The translations under genes and the position numbers were made by a program. A stretch of 64,000 bases of DNA from Xanthobacteraceae bacterium (GTDB lineage: Bacteria > Pseudomonadota > Alphaproteobacteria > Rhizobiales > Xanthobacteraceae), in the NCBI GenBank assembly GCA_029266425.1, contig JAQSWY010000004.1:1-64000 (forward strand), in the 5' to 3' direction. This document shows, piece by piece, positions 18,882 through 27,887 of the stretch. Under the pieces are notes generated by a model, which was not told the origin of the DNA, searched no databases, and saw only the letters and a program-made list of their open reading frames with translations. Position 1 is the stretch's first letter, and each line of letters starts with the position of its first letter.

Positions 18882-19640
18882 ATGGCACTCCCCACATCCG
18901 CTTCCAACCAGCCGCGCCGCACGCTGCTGCTCACCGGCGCGTCGCGCGGCATCGGCCACGCGACGGTGAAGCGCTTCTCGGCGGCGGGCTGGCGGGTCAT
19001 CACCTGCTCGCGGCACGCCTTCCCGGAGAATTGCCCGTGGGAGATGGGGCCGGAGGACCATATCCAGGTCGACCTGTCCGACCCCGACGACACGCTCCGG
19101 GCGGTGGAGGAGATCAAGCAGCGGCTCACCTCCGGCGAGCTGCACGCTCTCGTCAACAATGCCGGCATCTCGCCGAAGGGCGCGGGCGGCGCGCGGCTCG
19201 GCACGCTGAACACGCCGGAGGAGGACTGGCGCCGCGTCTTCCAGGTGAATTTCTTCGCGCCGATCCTGCTCGCCCGCGGCCTGCTGGAAGAGCTGAAGCG
19301 CACCCATGGCGCGGTGGTGAATGTCACCTCGATCGCCGGCTCGCGGGTGCACCCCTTTGCCGGGGCCGCCTACGCCACCTCGAAGGCGGCGCTGGCCGGG
19401 CTGACGCGCGAGATGGCGGGGGATTTCGGTCCGCTCGGCGTGCGGGTGAACGCCATCGCGCCGGGCGAGATCGACACCTCGATCCTCTCCCCCGGCACCG
19501 AGAAGATCGTCGAGCAGATACCGATGCAGCGGCTCGGCACCCCCGACGAGGTGGCGAAGATCATCTATGTGCTGTGCACCGAGACCTCGTCGTATCTCAA
19601 CGGCGCCGAGATCCACATCAATGGCGGCCAGCACGTCTGA
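18882..19640 (+). CDS. SDR-family oxidoreductase
   Basis: This short-chain dehydrogenase has the cofactor motif TGASRGIGHA, the NNAG motif in LVNNAGISPKG, catalytic Ser in NVTSIAGSRV and Tyr-x3-Lys in YATSKAALAG. The C-terminal INGGQHV ending is typical of SDRs close to 3-oxoacyl-ACP reductases. The ATG at 18882 follows pdxH by 37 bp; the longer open frame overlaps pdxH and is rejected. Substrate unknown. Confidence 0.9.
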   Translation: MALPTSASNQPRRTLLLTGASRGIGHATVKRFSAAGWRVITCSRHAFPENCPWEMGPEDHIQVDLSDPDDTLRAVEEIKQRLTSGELHALVNNAGISPKGAGGARLGTLNTPEEDWRRVFQVNFFAPILLARGLLEELKRTHGAVVNVTSIAGSRVHPFAGAAYATSKAALAGLTREMAGDFGPLGVRVNAIAPGEIDTSILSPGTEKIVEQIPMQRLGTPDEVAKIIYVLCTETSSYLNGAEIHINGGQHV

Positions 19641-19654
19641 GCACTGCCTGGCGT

Positions 19655-19915
19655 GAGCATCCCTCGAGGCCCGGCTTTGCCGGACACCTCAGGATGAGGT
19701 TGTTCTCTAGAGTGCCCTCATCTTGAGAGGCTGACCGACGATTCCCAATCAGCCGTCATCCCCGGCCTTGTGCCGGGGATCTCGATTCCCGACAGTGCAT
19801 CAGAGGCCGAGATGGCCGGCACAAGGCCGGCCATGACGCGGGAATGGGCTGCTTAAGCGCGACACGTCGGGCTCTGAGGTGCCGCCAAAAGGCGCCTCGA
19901 AGAATGCTCAAGCCA
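19655..19915. repeat. cluster of dispersed palindromic repeats (families A and B)
   Basis: Family B arms lie at 19657-19735 (CATCCCTCGAGGCCCGGC, CACCTCAGGATGAGG) and at 19877-19912 (GCGCCTCGAAGAATGCTCAA). Between them a family A unit spans 19753-19838. The block fills the gap between the convergent SDR and corA genes. Confidence 0.75.
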
Positions 19916-19927
19916 AGCACCCGCTGC

Positions 19928-20905
19928 TCACAGCCAGCGTTTCCACTTGAAGAACCAGTAGGGCACGATCGCCGCGATCAGCATGGCGAGCAGCGCCAGC
20001 GGGTAGCCCCAGCGCTCGGCGAGCTCCGGCATGTGCTCGAAGTTCATGCCATAGATCGAGGCGATCAGCGTCGGCGGCATCAGCACCACCGAGAGCACCG
20101 CGAAGATCTTGATGATATTGTTCTGCTCAATGCTGACGAGGCCAAGCGTGGCGTCGAGCAGGAAGGTGATCTTGCTCCCCAGATAGCTGACATGGTCGGT
20201 CAGCGAGGAGACGTCGCGCTGCATGCTCTTCAGCTCGGCCTTCTGGTCCTTGTTGAGGCCGACCTCGCCGTTCTCGCCCGACAGGAAGGTGACCAGGCGG
20301 GCGATGGAGACCAAGCTTTCGCGCACCTTGGAGGCGAGGTCACCTTTTTTCGCGATGATGCGCAGCAGCGCACGGTAGCGCGTGTTCTGATCGGTGCGCC
20401 CGCCATTGCGCTCGAAGATGCGCTGCGAGGTGCCGTCGATCTCGGTTCCGAGATGTTCGATGATGTCGGCGGCGCGATCGATGATGGCGTCGAGCAGTTC
20501 AAGCAGCAGCGCGGTGCCGGTGAGCTGCTGCGGGCAGGCGCGGCCGAGCTTGGCGATCAGCAGGCGGAAGGGCTTGGGCTCGTCATAGCGCACCGTCACC
20601 AGCTTGCCGCGGGCCAGGATGAAGCTCACCGCGGTGATGGTGGGGCGCTCGCTCTCGGCGGCGCAGAGCACGCTTCCGGTCATGAAGAGCGCGCCGTCTT
20701 CGACATAGAGCCGGCTCGACGGCTCGATCTCGACCATCTCCTCGCGGGTCGGCACGGAGATGTTGAGCGCACGTTCGACCAGCAGGTCCTCGTCCGGGAG
20801 CGGAGCGAAGAGGTCGAGCCAGATTGCATCCGCCGGCACCGGGCCGTCACCGGTCACGAGAATGTCTTCCAGCACGCCGCCGCGCAGGCAATAGGCTTTG
20901 AGCAT
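19928..20905 (-). CDS. corA: CorA-family magnesium/divalent cation transporter
   Basis: The pore signature YGMNFEHMPEL lies between two C-terminal membrane helices (IIKIFAVLSVVLMPPTLIAS and YPLALLAMLIAAIVPYWFF). The long N-terminal domain is the cytoplasmic funnel. GGAGG four bases before ATG 20905 decides the start over the 20938 frame opening. Family proteins form pentamers in the inner membrane for Mg2+ uptake. Confidence 0.92.
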   Translation of the reverse strand: MLKAYCLRGGVLEDILVTGDGPVPADAIWLDLFAPLPDEDLLVERALNISVPTREEMVEIEPSSRLYVEDGALFMTGSVLCAAESERPTITAVSFILARGKLVTVRYDEPKPFRLLIAKLGRACPQQLTGTALLLELLDAIIDRAADIIEHLGTEIDGTSQRIFERNGGRTDQNTRYRALLRIIAKKGDLASKVRESLVSIARLVTFLSGENGEVGLNKDQKAELKSMQRDVSSLTDHVSYLGSKITFLLDATLGLVSIEQNNIIKIFAVLSVVLMPPTLIASIYGMNFEHMPELAERWGYPLALLAMLIAAIVPYWFFKWKRWL

Positions 20906-21090
20906 GTTTCCTCCGACGCGGACGGCCGTGGCCTTCATACACGCCGAATCAGTCGGTACGCGGACAGACTTCTCCGCCCGCGCGATTCATGCGTGGCTAC
21001 GGCGTTCGCGTCGATAGGGGGCAGGGAGCATCGGGCGATGCCGGCACGGCCAGTTGGGGGCAACCCGTCAGGGCGCCTGGCCGGCGGGAA

Positions 21091-21420
21091 TTACGCCGCG
21101 AAATACTCGATGTCGCGAATCGTTACGACTTTCGCGTCATCGGCCTTCGCGTCGCCCTTTGCGGGGACGTCTACGGCCGGCTTGTCATAGGAATAGAGCG
21201 CCGCGGCAGCAACCGCGGAAATGCCGATTTCGCGCCAGTGAGCGCTTTGCTGCGAACGCTCCCAGCGCTCGCGACCGGGATCATTTTCCCGGGACTCCTC
21301 AACAGACATGACTTCCTCCATGCGCTGCCGTCCCTGCATCCAGGCGGTTCCTGCATCCAAGTCCCGGCTGATAATCAGATGGGCAGCGACTGCGTCGAAA
21401 ATATGCAACTTCGTGGACAT
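21091..21420 (-). CDS. hypothetical protein
   Basis: From ATG 21420 the 109-aa product reads MSTKLHIFDAVAAHLIISRD, contains a charged middle (VEESRENDPGRERWERSQQS), a short hydrophobic stretch (IGISAVAAAALYSYD) and a Lys/Asp-rich tail. I do not recognise it. Codon use in this frame looks consistent with coding, and it has no convincing competing frame. It stands alone between corA and the L,D-transpeptidase gene. Confidence 0.55.
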   Translation of the reverse strand: MSTKLHIFDAVAAHLIISRDLDAGTAWMQGRQRMEEVMSVEESRENDPGRERWERSQQSAHWREIGISAVAAAALYSYDKPAVDVPAKGDAKADDAKVVTIRDIEYFAA

Positions 21421-21618
21421 GGATAAGGCCCGATGACGTATCTGGAACCACTCCAGCCCGTTGCTCCAGAACTGAGGCATATTAGCAACAGTTTGGCGAC
21501 AGACGCATCGCGCTGCATCGTGGCCTCTTCAAGGCACACACGACTTAAGCTATCCGATGGGTACTGACACACGGCAGCCGTGGACCGGCAGAAACACGGC
21601 GTTTTGGAGAGGCGAACG

Positions 21619-22221
21619 ATGACGTTGCGTAGGGTGGGTGCGGTGCTGATCGCGCTGTGCTTGGGCGCCTGCAGCATGGCGACCAAGGAACCGGCCCCCG
21701 AAGCCTCGATGAAGCCTCGGGACAAGAAGCTTCTTGCCAGCGCGCCTTACAAGAAGATCCTGCCGCCGGACATGTACCAGCGCAGCATCGTCGACTACAC
21801 CGGACGGGAGCGGCCGGGCACCATCGTCGTCGATACCGACAGGAAGTTCCTCTATTATGTCGAGGACGGCGGCAAGGCGATTCGCTACGGCGTGACCGTC
21901 GGCGAAGAGGGCCTCGCCTTCAAGGGCGAAGCCAAGGTCGGGCGCAAGGCCGAATGGCCGACTTGGACGCCGACCCCCGAGATCAAGCAGCGCCTCACCG
22001 GCATTCCGAACTTCGTCGGTCCCGGTCCGCACAACCCGATGGGCGCCCGCGCGCTCTATCTCTATCAGGGCAACAAGGACACGTTGTTCCGCATCCACGG
22101 CACCAACCAGCCGGAATATATCGGCCAGGCCATTTCGTCGGGCTGCATCCGCATGCTGAACGAGGACGTGATCGACCTTTATAACCGCGTGCCGCAGGGC
22201 ACCGAGGTCGTCGTTCTCTAA
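21619..22221 (+). CDS. L,D-transpeptidase (YkuD family) lipoprotein
   Basis: The catalytic segment reads FRIHGTNQPEYIGQ then SSGCIRMLNEDV, giving the HGT..SxGCIRM signature with the active-site Cys. These enzymes cross-link peptidoglycan 3-3 or attach proteins to it. A signal with lipobox LGAC (RRVGAVLIALCLGACS) targets it to the envelope. GGAGAGG upstream of ATG 21619 supports this start over 21580. A strong terminator follows directly. Confidence 0.92.
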   Translation: MTLRRVGAVLIALCLGACSMATKEPAPEASMKPRDKKLLASAPYKKILPPDMYQRSIVDYTGRERPGTIVVDTDRKFLYYVEDGGKAIRYGVTVGEEGLAFKGEAKVGRKAEWPTWTPTPEIKQRLTGIPNFVGPGPHNPMGARALYLYQGNKDTLFRIHGTNQPEYIGQAISSGCIRMLNEDVIDLYNRVPQGTEVVVL

Positions 22222-22249
22222 TAAGAAGAATTGGGGCCACGGGGGCCTG

Positions 22250-22288
22250 AGAAGCGCGGTCCTTTCCGGACTGCGCTTCTTTTGTTTT
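22250..22288 (+). terminator. rho-independent terminator after the L,D-transpeptidase gene
   Basis: AGAAGCGCGGTCC pairs with GGACTGCGCTTCT (13 bp, one G-T wobble) around a TTTC loop and is followed by TTTGTTTT. It is placed 29 bp after the stop codon. Confidence 0.85.
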
Positions 22289-22343
22289 GGGATCGGTGAT
22301 CGCCACCAGCTTGAACGAGGCGGCGGCGAGAGGCCGCTCGGCT

Positions 22344-23267
22344 TTACGAGATCCCAGTCGCCGGTGCGCCAAGCTGCACCGTCACGATCTCCGGCGGCAC
22401 ACCGATCCGCACCGGCAGGCCGGAGCAGCCGAGCCCGCCCGAGACGATGAGGTGGCGGTCGTCCTCGACCACATGGCCATAGGCGAAGCGGTTCCCGAAC
22501 TCGGACGGCACCACCGGCGACCAGCCGGCGATTCGCACCTGCCCGCCATGGGTGTGGCCGGACAAGGTGAGCGCGAATCGGTCCGGCATGCGGACGAAGG
22601 CGTCGGGCTCATGCACCAGCATGACGGCCGGCGCATTATCCGTGATCTGGGCCAGCGTGCCCGGCAGATCGTCGAGACCGGCGAAGTTGCCGTGCCCGGG
22701 CAGCACATAGGCGATCGTGTCGCCGAGCCCGGCCAGCCAGAAAGCGCGCCCGTCTTTGCTGAGCCGCAGCGCCTTGTTGTGCAGCACCGGAATGCCGGCC
22801 GCCTCCAAAGCGCGGCGTACCGGAGGCCAGCCCCGGCGATCGCGCTGGACCGTCGGGTCGTCCCACCAGTCATGATTGCCGAGGACGCTCCAGACCCCGA
22901 GCGGCGCCTTCAGCCCGGCGAGCGTACGCGCGGCTTCCGGCAACGGCACGTAGCGGGTGATGAGCCGCATGCTCGGCGTGTAGTCGCCGAGCAGTACGAT
23001 GAGGTCGGGCTTCAATGCATTGGTCCGCGCGACGATCTCCTCGAGGCGCCCGACACTCATCACCGGCTCGCCGACATGAAGATCGGTCAGGACGGCGATG
23101 GTGAGCGGGAGGTCGGCCGGCCAGTTCGCCGGCCGGGGCCGATAGCTGGTCACCACGAGGCGCATCGACGGCTCGACATAGCCGGCATAGCCGGCGGTCG
23201 CCGCGCCCGAGCCGAGCACGGTGACGGTGCCGGCCAGCAGGGCCCGGCGAGAAATGAGACGCGGCAT
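22344..23267 (-). CDS. metallophosphoesterase (intact copy)
   Basis: This calcineurin-like phosphoesterase has metal motifs LTDLHVGEP (DxH), LLGDYTPS (GD), LGNHDWWDD (GNHD), and SGHTHGGQVR (GHTH). The N-terminus MPRLISRRALLAGTVTVLGS is a twin-arginine-like export signal, so it acts at or outside the membrane; similar YkuE/YaeI proteins are thought to act on lipid A or UDP-linked precursors. The start at 23267 matches the start of its decayed neighbour. It is the downstream member of a tandem duplication (see 23309-23871). Confidence 0.9.
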   Translation of the reverse strand: MPRLISRRALLAGTVTVLGSGAATAGYAGYVEPSMRLVVTSYRPRPANWPADLPLTIAVLTDLHVGEPVMSVGRLEEIVARTNALKPDLIVLLGDYTPSMRLITRYVPLPEAARTLAGLKAPLGVWSVLGNHDWWDDPTVQRDRRGWPPVRRALEAAGIPVLHNKALRLSKDGRAFWLAGLGDTIAYVLPGHGNFAGLDDLPGTLAQITDNAPAVMLVHEPDAFVRMPDRFALTLSGHTHGGQVRIAGWSPVVPSEFGNRFAYGHVVEDDRHLIVSGGLGCSGLPVRIGVPPEIVTVQLGAPATGIS

Positions 23268-23308
23268 TGGACGGATTGCCTCGGCTGAAGGTCGATATTC
23301 CTGGAAAG

Positions 23309-23871
23309 CTATGCGCCGAGCGTTGTGACTTTCTGAAGGCACGCCTCCCGATGAGGCATCACGCGGCCAGTAGCTTCTTGCAAAGATTGTGCGCCCAATT
23401 CCACCAGCACGGTCTCCGGCGGCACGCCGATCCGCACCGGCATGCCGGAACAGCCCAGCCCGCCGGAGAAGATGAGATGGCGGCCGTCCTCGACGACATG
23501 GCCATAGGCGAAGCGGTTGCCGAACCTGGAGGACACCACCGGCGACCAGCCGGCGAGCCGCACCTGTCCGCATGGGTATGGCCGGACAGCGTCAGCGCGA
23601 ACCGATCGGGCACACGGACGAAGACGTCCGTGCGCGCCACGATCTCCTCGATGCGATCAAGCCCCATCAAAGGCTCGCCGACATGGAAATCTGCCAGCGC
23701 CGCGATGGTGAGCGGGAAATCGGCCGGCCAGCGCGCCTCAGGGCGATAGGTGGTGACCGCCAGGCGCATCGACGGCTCGACATGGCGCGCATAGCCGGCG
23801 GTCGCCGCACCGGTGCTGATCATGGCGAAGGAGCCGGCCAGCAAGGTGCGACGAGTGGGGAAACGCGGCAT
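23309..23871 (-). pseudogene. decayed tandem copy of the metallophosphoesterase
   Basis: The N-terminal frame (MPRFPTRRTLLAGSFAMIST.., ALADFHVGEPLMGLDRIEE) is clearly homologous to the 22344-23267 gene. After IVARTD it jumps straight to FVRVPDRFALTLSGHTH, losing about 100 residues including the GD and GNHD metal motifs. One missing base after SGHTH then shifts the frame; the correct C-terminus (AGWSPVVSSRFGNRFAYGHV) continues in another minus frame. The DNA just downstream repeats the tail of the adjacent aminotransferase gene (LLAA stop, then CCTCATCG..AAGTCAC), showing that the duplication unit included that tail. Confidence 0.85.
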
Positions 23872-23893
23872 CGAACGAATCGCCCGGGGCTGG

Positions 23894-23930
23894 ACCTGGG
23901 CACGGCGGGAGAACCCCGCCGTGCCCAGGT
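23894..23930. terminator. strong perfect hairpin between aminotransferase and pseudogene
   Basis: ACCTGGGCACGGCGGG and CCCGCCGTGCCCAGGT form a 16-bp perfect inverted repeat with a 5-nt loop, just downstream (minus strand) of the aminotransferase stop. No T-run follows on either strand, so it may be an RNA-stabilising or mobile palindrome rather than a classical terminator. Confidence 0.5.
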
Positions 23931-23977
23931 ACCGATGCGCTATGCGCCCAACGTCGTGACTTTCCCGCGATGAGGTA

Positions 23978-25360
23978 TCACGCCGCCAGCAGATTCTCGC
24001 GGTTCGCCCAGTCCAGCGTCTTGTCGAGCGCCCGGGTCAGGCGGTCAAACAGTTCGTCGATCTCGGCCGGGGTGATGACCAGCGGCGGGCATATGGTGAC
24101 GGCATCGCCGAACACGTTGCGCACGATCAGCCCCTCTTCCTGGGCGAAGGCGACACACTTCGCCGACACGCCGAGCTTCGGATCGAACTGCGCCTTGGTG
24201 GTCTTGTTGGCAACGATTTCGACGCCGGCCACCAGCCCCATGCCCCGCGCCTCGCCGACGAGCGGGTGGTCCTCCAGCGCCGCGCGGCGGGCGGAGAAGT
24301 GCGGGATCTTGGCCCGCACCCGCTCGAACACGTTCTCGCGCTCATAGATCTCCAGTGTCTTCAAAGCGACCGCCGCCGCCACCGGATGGGCGGAATAGGT
24401 GTAGCCGTGGCCGAAGGAGCCGAGCTTGCGGCTCTCTTCCAGCATGGCCTGGTACATCTCCTCCGGGATCATCACGCCGCCGATCGGCTGATAGGCGGAG
24501 GACAGCGCCTTGGCGATGGAGATCGAGTTCGGCTTCATGTCGAGCGCCGTGCAGCCGAAGGCGGTGCCGAGCCGGCCGAAACCGGTGATGACCTCGTCGG
24601 CGATAAAGAAGACGTCGTACTTCTCCAGCACGGCCTGGATCTTCGGATAATAGGTCCTGGGCGGCACGATGACGCCGCCCGCGCCCAGCACCGGCTCGGC
24701 GATGAAGGCGGCCACCGTCTCCGGTCCCTCCGCCAGAATCAGCCCCTCGAGATCGGCGGCAAGGCGGGTGGCGAAGTCTTCCTCGCTCTCGCCCGGCTCG
24801 GCCAGCCGATAGTGATGCGGGCAGGTGGTGTGGCGGACGCCGGCGATCGGCAGGTCGAAATCGGTGTGGTTGCCCGGCAGGCCGGTGAGCGAGGCCGAGG
24901 CGATGGTCACGCCGTGATAGGCGCGCATGCGCGAGATGATCTTCTTCTTGTTCGGCCGGCCGAGCGCATTGTTCATGTACCAGACGAGCTTCATCTGGGT
25001 GTCGTTGGCCTCCGAGCCCGAGCAGGTGAAGAACACCTTGGAGATCGGCACCGGGGCCATGTCCTTCAGCTTCTCGGCGAGTTCGATCGCCGGATCGTGG
25101 CTCTTGCCGCCGAAGATGTGGGTGTAGGGCAGCTTGCGCATCTGCGTCGCCGCGGCCTCCACCAGTTCCTCATTGCCGTAGCCGAGCGCGGTGCACCACA
25201 GGCCGGCCATGCCCTCGAGATATGGCTTGCCGTCGGCATCGTACACCCAGACCCCCTGGCCGCGTTCGAGGACCAGCGGACCGACCTCGCGAATGGCGAC
25301 GAGGTTCGTATAGGGATGCACGAGGGTCTCGACATCGCGAGCCTGAAGGTTTGTCAGCAT
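23978..25360 (-). CDS. class III (omega-type) aminotransferase
   Basis: This PLP enzyme has the class III signature around FFIADEVITGFGRLGTAFGC and the PLP lysine in SISIAKALSSAYQPIGGV. GSEANDTQMKL and YHGVTIASASLTGLPG match the omega-amino acid:pyruvate and putrescine/beta-alanine aminotransferase branch. Length 460 aa is normal. It transfers an amino group from an omega-amine or amino acid to a keto acid in the cytoplasm; the donor is not predictable. Its 3' end was duplicated together with the metallophosphoesterase. Confidence 0.92.
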   Translation of the reverse strand: MLTNLQARDVETLVHPYTNLVAIREVGPLVLERGQGVWVYDADGKPYLEGMAGLWCTALGYGNEELVEAAATQMRKLPYTHIFGGKSHDPAIELAEKLKDMAPVPISKVFFTCSGSEANDTQMKLVWYMNNALGRPNKKKIISRMRAYHGVTIASASLTGLPGNHTDFDLPIAGVRHTTCPHHYRLAEPGESEEDFATRLAADLEGLILAEGPETVAAFIAEPVLGAGGVIVPPRTYYPKIQAVLEKYDVFFIADEVITGFGRLGTAFGCTALDMKPNSISIAKALSSAYQPIGGVMIPEEMYQAMLEESRKLGSFGHGYTYSAHPVAAAVALKTLEIYERENVFERVRAKIPHFSARRAALEDHPLVGEARGMGLVAGVEIVANKTTKAQFDPKLGVSAKCVAFAQEEGLIVRNVFGDAVTICPPLVITPAEIDELFDRLTRALDKTLDWANRENLLAA

Positions 25361-25453
25361 GGCGGAACTCCGGAAGGACCAGCGAGTGCCTACCCTAGAG
25401 CCCCGCGACGCCGCCCGGAAGCCGGCTGTTCGTCGGAGATGCGCGATTGCGGC

Positions 25454-27070
25454 CTATTGCGCTGCCGCCGGCGCCGGTTTGGGCTTTGCTGGAATAGGCT
25501 TCGCTGGGGCGGGTTTGGCGGCTGCGGGCTTGCTCGAACGCGGCTTGGTCGACGCCGTCTTGGGTTTTGCCGGCCTGGTCGGAGGGTCGGCCGCGGCGGG
25601 CTTGCCTTGAGCGGGGCCGTCTTGAGCGGAATCCTGACCGGCGGCCGGCTTTGCGTCCGCAGGCTTCCCGTCCGCAGGCTTCTCTTGCGTGGACGTCGAT
25701 TCGCCAGGCTTCTCTTCCGCGGGTTTGGCCGGCGCGTTCATGTCGCGAACCGCCCATTGGCAGAGAGCGGTGTTGCTGCGCCGCGGCTGCAGGTCGACGT
25801 GCAGATGCTCTTCGTGATAGCCGTCCGAGCCCGGCCCGAGAATTGTCTTGAAGCGCCCGCAGGCGCTGGCCTTCAGCTGCTCCTGGAACGCCACCGGCAT
25901 CGCCTGCTTGCCGGTGCCGCCGATCTCGACGGTCCGGCCGTCCTCGAGCCTGTAGCCGCGCGTGTCCATGGCATTGCCGCGGCCGTGCTCGCTCATCTTG
26001 CCACCGGAGACGCGGTTGCGCGCACGGCAATCATAGGTACCGGCGACCATCACCTTGTCCAGCGGCGAGCCGAGGGTGGCGATGGTCGGTGCCACCTCCT
26101 CGCGGATCCAGCGCGCGACCGCGAGCGCCATGTCACAGCGCAGCAAGGCCGGCGGCTGCAGCGGCACCAGTTGGCCGCTCGTCAGGCGCACCGCGGTGAG
26201 CCGCACCGGCCGCTCGATGCCGCAGGCGCCCAGAGCGGGAGGCGGCTCGGCGACCGCGAAGGTGGCGATGCCTCCCTCGGTGAGTTCGGGGCAGCCGGCG
26301 GCGATTCCTGCCGCGGGTTCCCCCGGCTCCTGCGGAGCAGCGCCCGGTGAGGCCTCGGGCTCGGCGGGCGCGGACGGCGCCGGCAAGGCGGCGGGGCTCG
26401 TGAGTGAAGGGCGCGGCGGCGGCAGCGGCACGAGCGCGAGTGCCGTGCGCTGGGCCTCGGGCTGCACGTCAGGCGCCGGCTGTGGCGCCGGCGTCGGTGC
26501 GGCAGCCGGCTTCGGCGCCTCGGGAGGACGGGGCACCGGCGCAACAGCGGGAGCCGGGATCGCCTCGTTCGAAACCACGGGGGGGGCCGGGCGCGGGGCG
26601 CGTGCCTCAGCCGGGGCCGGCTGCGGCGACGGTGTCGCGGGGCGCGGAGCCGGCGGCTCGGGCGGCACCGGCACATTGGCGGCCGCCTCCGGTGCGGCGG
26701 CAGCCGGTGCTGCGGATTTGCCGGGGTCCGGTTTGGTAGCGTCCGGCTTTGTCGGGTCGGGTCTGCCGGCAGTATCCAGCCGGCTTTTCGGCGCAGCCTC
26801 CGTCGTCTTCGGTTTGGCGTCGGGCTTTGCTGTGGATTTTGACGCCGGCTTGGCCGCCGACTTGCGTCTGGCCGACCTTGCCGGCGTCACGCCCAGCATC
26901 TCGCCGAGAGCGCGATTTGCCGCCTTGCCAGCGCGATCGAGAGCGCGCGGCAGCGATTCCTGTGCCCCAGCGCGGTGCGACGCGGCAAGCACCGCGGCAA
27001 GCCCGACACACGCGACCAAAACAGCCGTTACACCCCGGTTCAAGCCCCGCCCACCCTGTCCGGGCGCCAA
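25454..27070 (-). CDS. extensin-family protein with low-complexity linkers
   Basis: The C-terminal-middle region (about residues 285-445: ALGACGIERPVRLTAVRL, GTYDCRARNRVSGGKMSEHG, YHEEHLHVDLQPRR, LCQW) matches the bacterial extensin-like C-terminal domain with its conserved cysteines and histidines, related to metal peptidase folds. A signal peptide (VTAVLVACVGLAAVLAASH) opens the protein. The ~250 residues before and ~90 after the domain are Pro/Ala/Lys-rich repeats (KPAAAKPAPAKPIPAKP). It is probably a cell-wall or periplasmic protein; enzymatic function is not shown. Its start at 27070 is the first in-frame start codon seen. Confidence 0.85.
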   Translation of the reverse strand: MAPGQGGRGLNRGVTAVLVACVGLAAVLAASHRAGAQESLPRALDRAGKAANRALGEMLGVTPARSARRKSAAKPASKSTAKPDAKPKTTEAAPKSRLDTAGRPDPTKPDATKPDPGKSAAPAAAAPEAAANVPVPPEPPAPRPATPSPQPAPAEARAPRPAPPVVSNEAIPAPAVAPVPRPPEAPKPAAAPTPAPQPAPDVQPEAQRTALALVPLPPPRPSLTSPAALPAPSAPAEPEASPGAAPQEPGEPAAGIAAGCPELTEGGIATFAVAEPPPALGACGIERPVRLTAVRLTSGQLVPLQPPALLRCDMALAVARWIREEVAPTIATLGSPLDKVMVAGTYDCRARNRVSGGKMSEHGRGNAMDTRGYRLEDGRTVEIGGTGKQAMPVAFQEQLKASACGRFKTILGPGSDGYHEEHLHVDLQPRRSNTALCQWAVRDMNAPAKPAEEKPGESTSTQEKPADGKPADAKPAAGQDSAQDGPAQGKPAAADPPTRPAKPKTASTKPRSSKPAAAKPAPAKPIPAKPKPAPAAAQ

Positions 27071-27164
27071 TCGAATTTCAGCCTCGACTTCAGCCTTCTT
27101 GGGAGCGCCGCATTTTTCATGATATCAGCCACTCTCCGCCTCGCCTATTCCGGGACCATATGAC

Positions 27165-27887
27165 GTGAACGCCCTGCGCGCTTTGTTGTTCGACAAGGAC
27201 GGCACGCTCGTCGATTTCGACCGCACCTGGGGACCGGCGGCGGGCGAGGTGATCCGTCGCATCGCCCACGGCAATGCCGAGCATATCGCGCAACTCCATG
27301 AAGTGAGCCACTATATCGCCGGGGAGGACCGCTTCCTCGTCAGCTCGCCGCTGCTCGCCGGCTCGTCCGCGGAATTCGGCCCGCTCTGGGCGGAAGTGCT
27401 CGGCGCCACGCCGGACCGCGCTTTCTTCGCCGAGATCGATCGGCTCTTCAAGGAAGAAGGCAAGCGCTTCATCACGCCCATAGGCAGTCCGCGCAAGGCG
27501 CTGGCGCGGCTGAAGGACGCCGGCTTCACGCTCGGCATCGCCAGCAACGACGCCGAGGCGAACACAAGGCTGCAGGCCGACCTGCTCGGCCTCACCGATC
27601 TCGTCGCGGGCGTCTATGGCTATGATTCCGGCCATGGCGCCAAGCCCGGTCCGGGCATGATCGAGGCGTTCTGCCGCCATGCTGGGCTCGCCCCCCACGA
27701 GGTCGCGCTGATCGGCGATACGCGTCACGACCTCGATGCGGCGAAGGCCGCTGGCGCCAACGCCATATTGGTGCGCAGCGGACCGGCGGCGGTCGACCCG
27801 TTTGCCGGCGAGGCCGATCTCATCATCGACGATGTCGACGCTCTGGCTGACTTCCTGACCGACGCGCAGGAGCCGGTCGCATCATGA
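27165..27887 (+). CDS. HAD-superfamily phosphatase (phosphoglycolate phosphatase-like)
   Basis: The nucleophile motif LLFDKDGTLVDFD (DxDGT) is at residues ~8-16, motif II near GIASNDAE and motif III/IV in HEVALIGDTRHDLDAAKAAG, as in Gph-type enzymes. It starts at GTG 27165; an ATG five bases before is in another frame and stops at once. It is translationally coupled (ATGA) to the DUF1499 gene. Substrate is not determined. Confidence 0.9.
   Translation: MNALRALLFDKDGTLVDFDRTWGPAAGEVIRRIAHGNAEHIAQLHEVSHYIAGEDRFLVSSPLLAGSSAEFGPLWAEVLGATPDRAFFAEIDRLFKEEGKRFITPIGSPRKALARLKDAGFTLGIASNDAEANTRLQADLLGLTDLVAGVYGYDSGHGAKPGPGMIEAFCRHAGLAPHEVALIGDTRHDLDAAKAAGANAILVRSGPAAVDPFAGEADLIIDDVDALADFLTDAQEPVAS

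Noticed and set aside
24266..26350. 694-codon plus-strand frame
   Set aside because: Antisense shadow of the aminotransferase and extensin genes.
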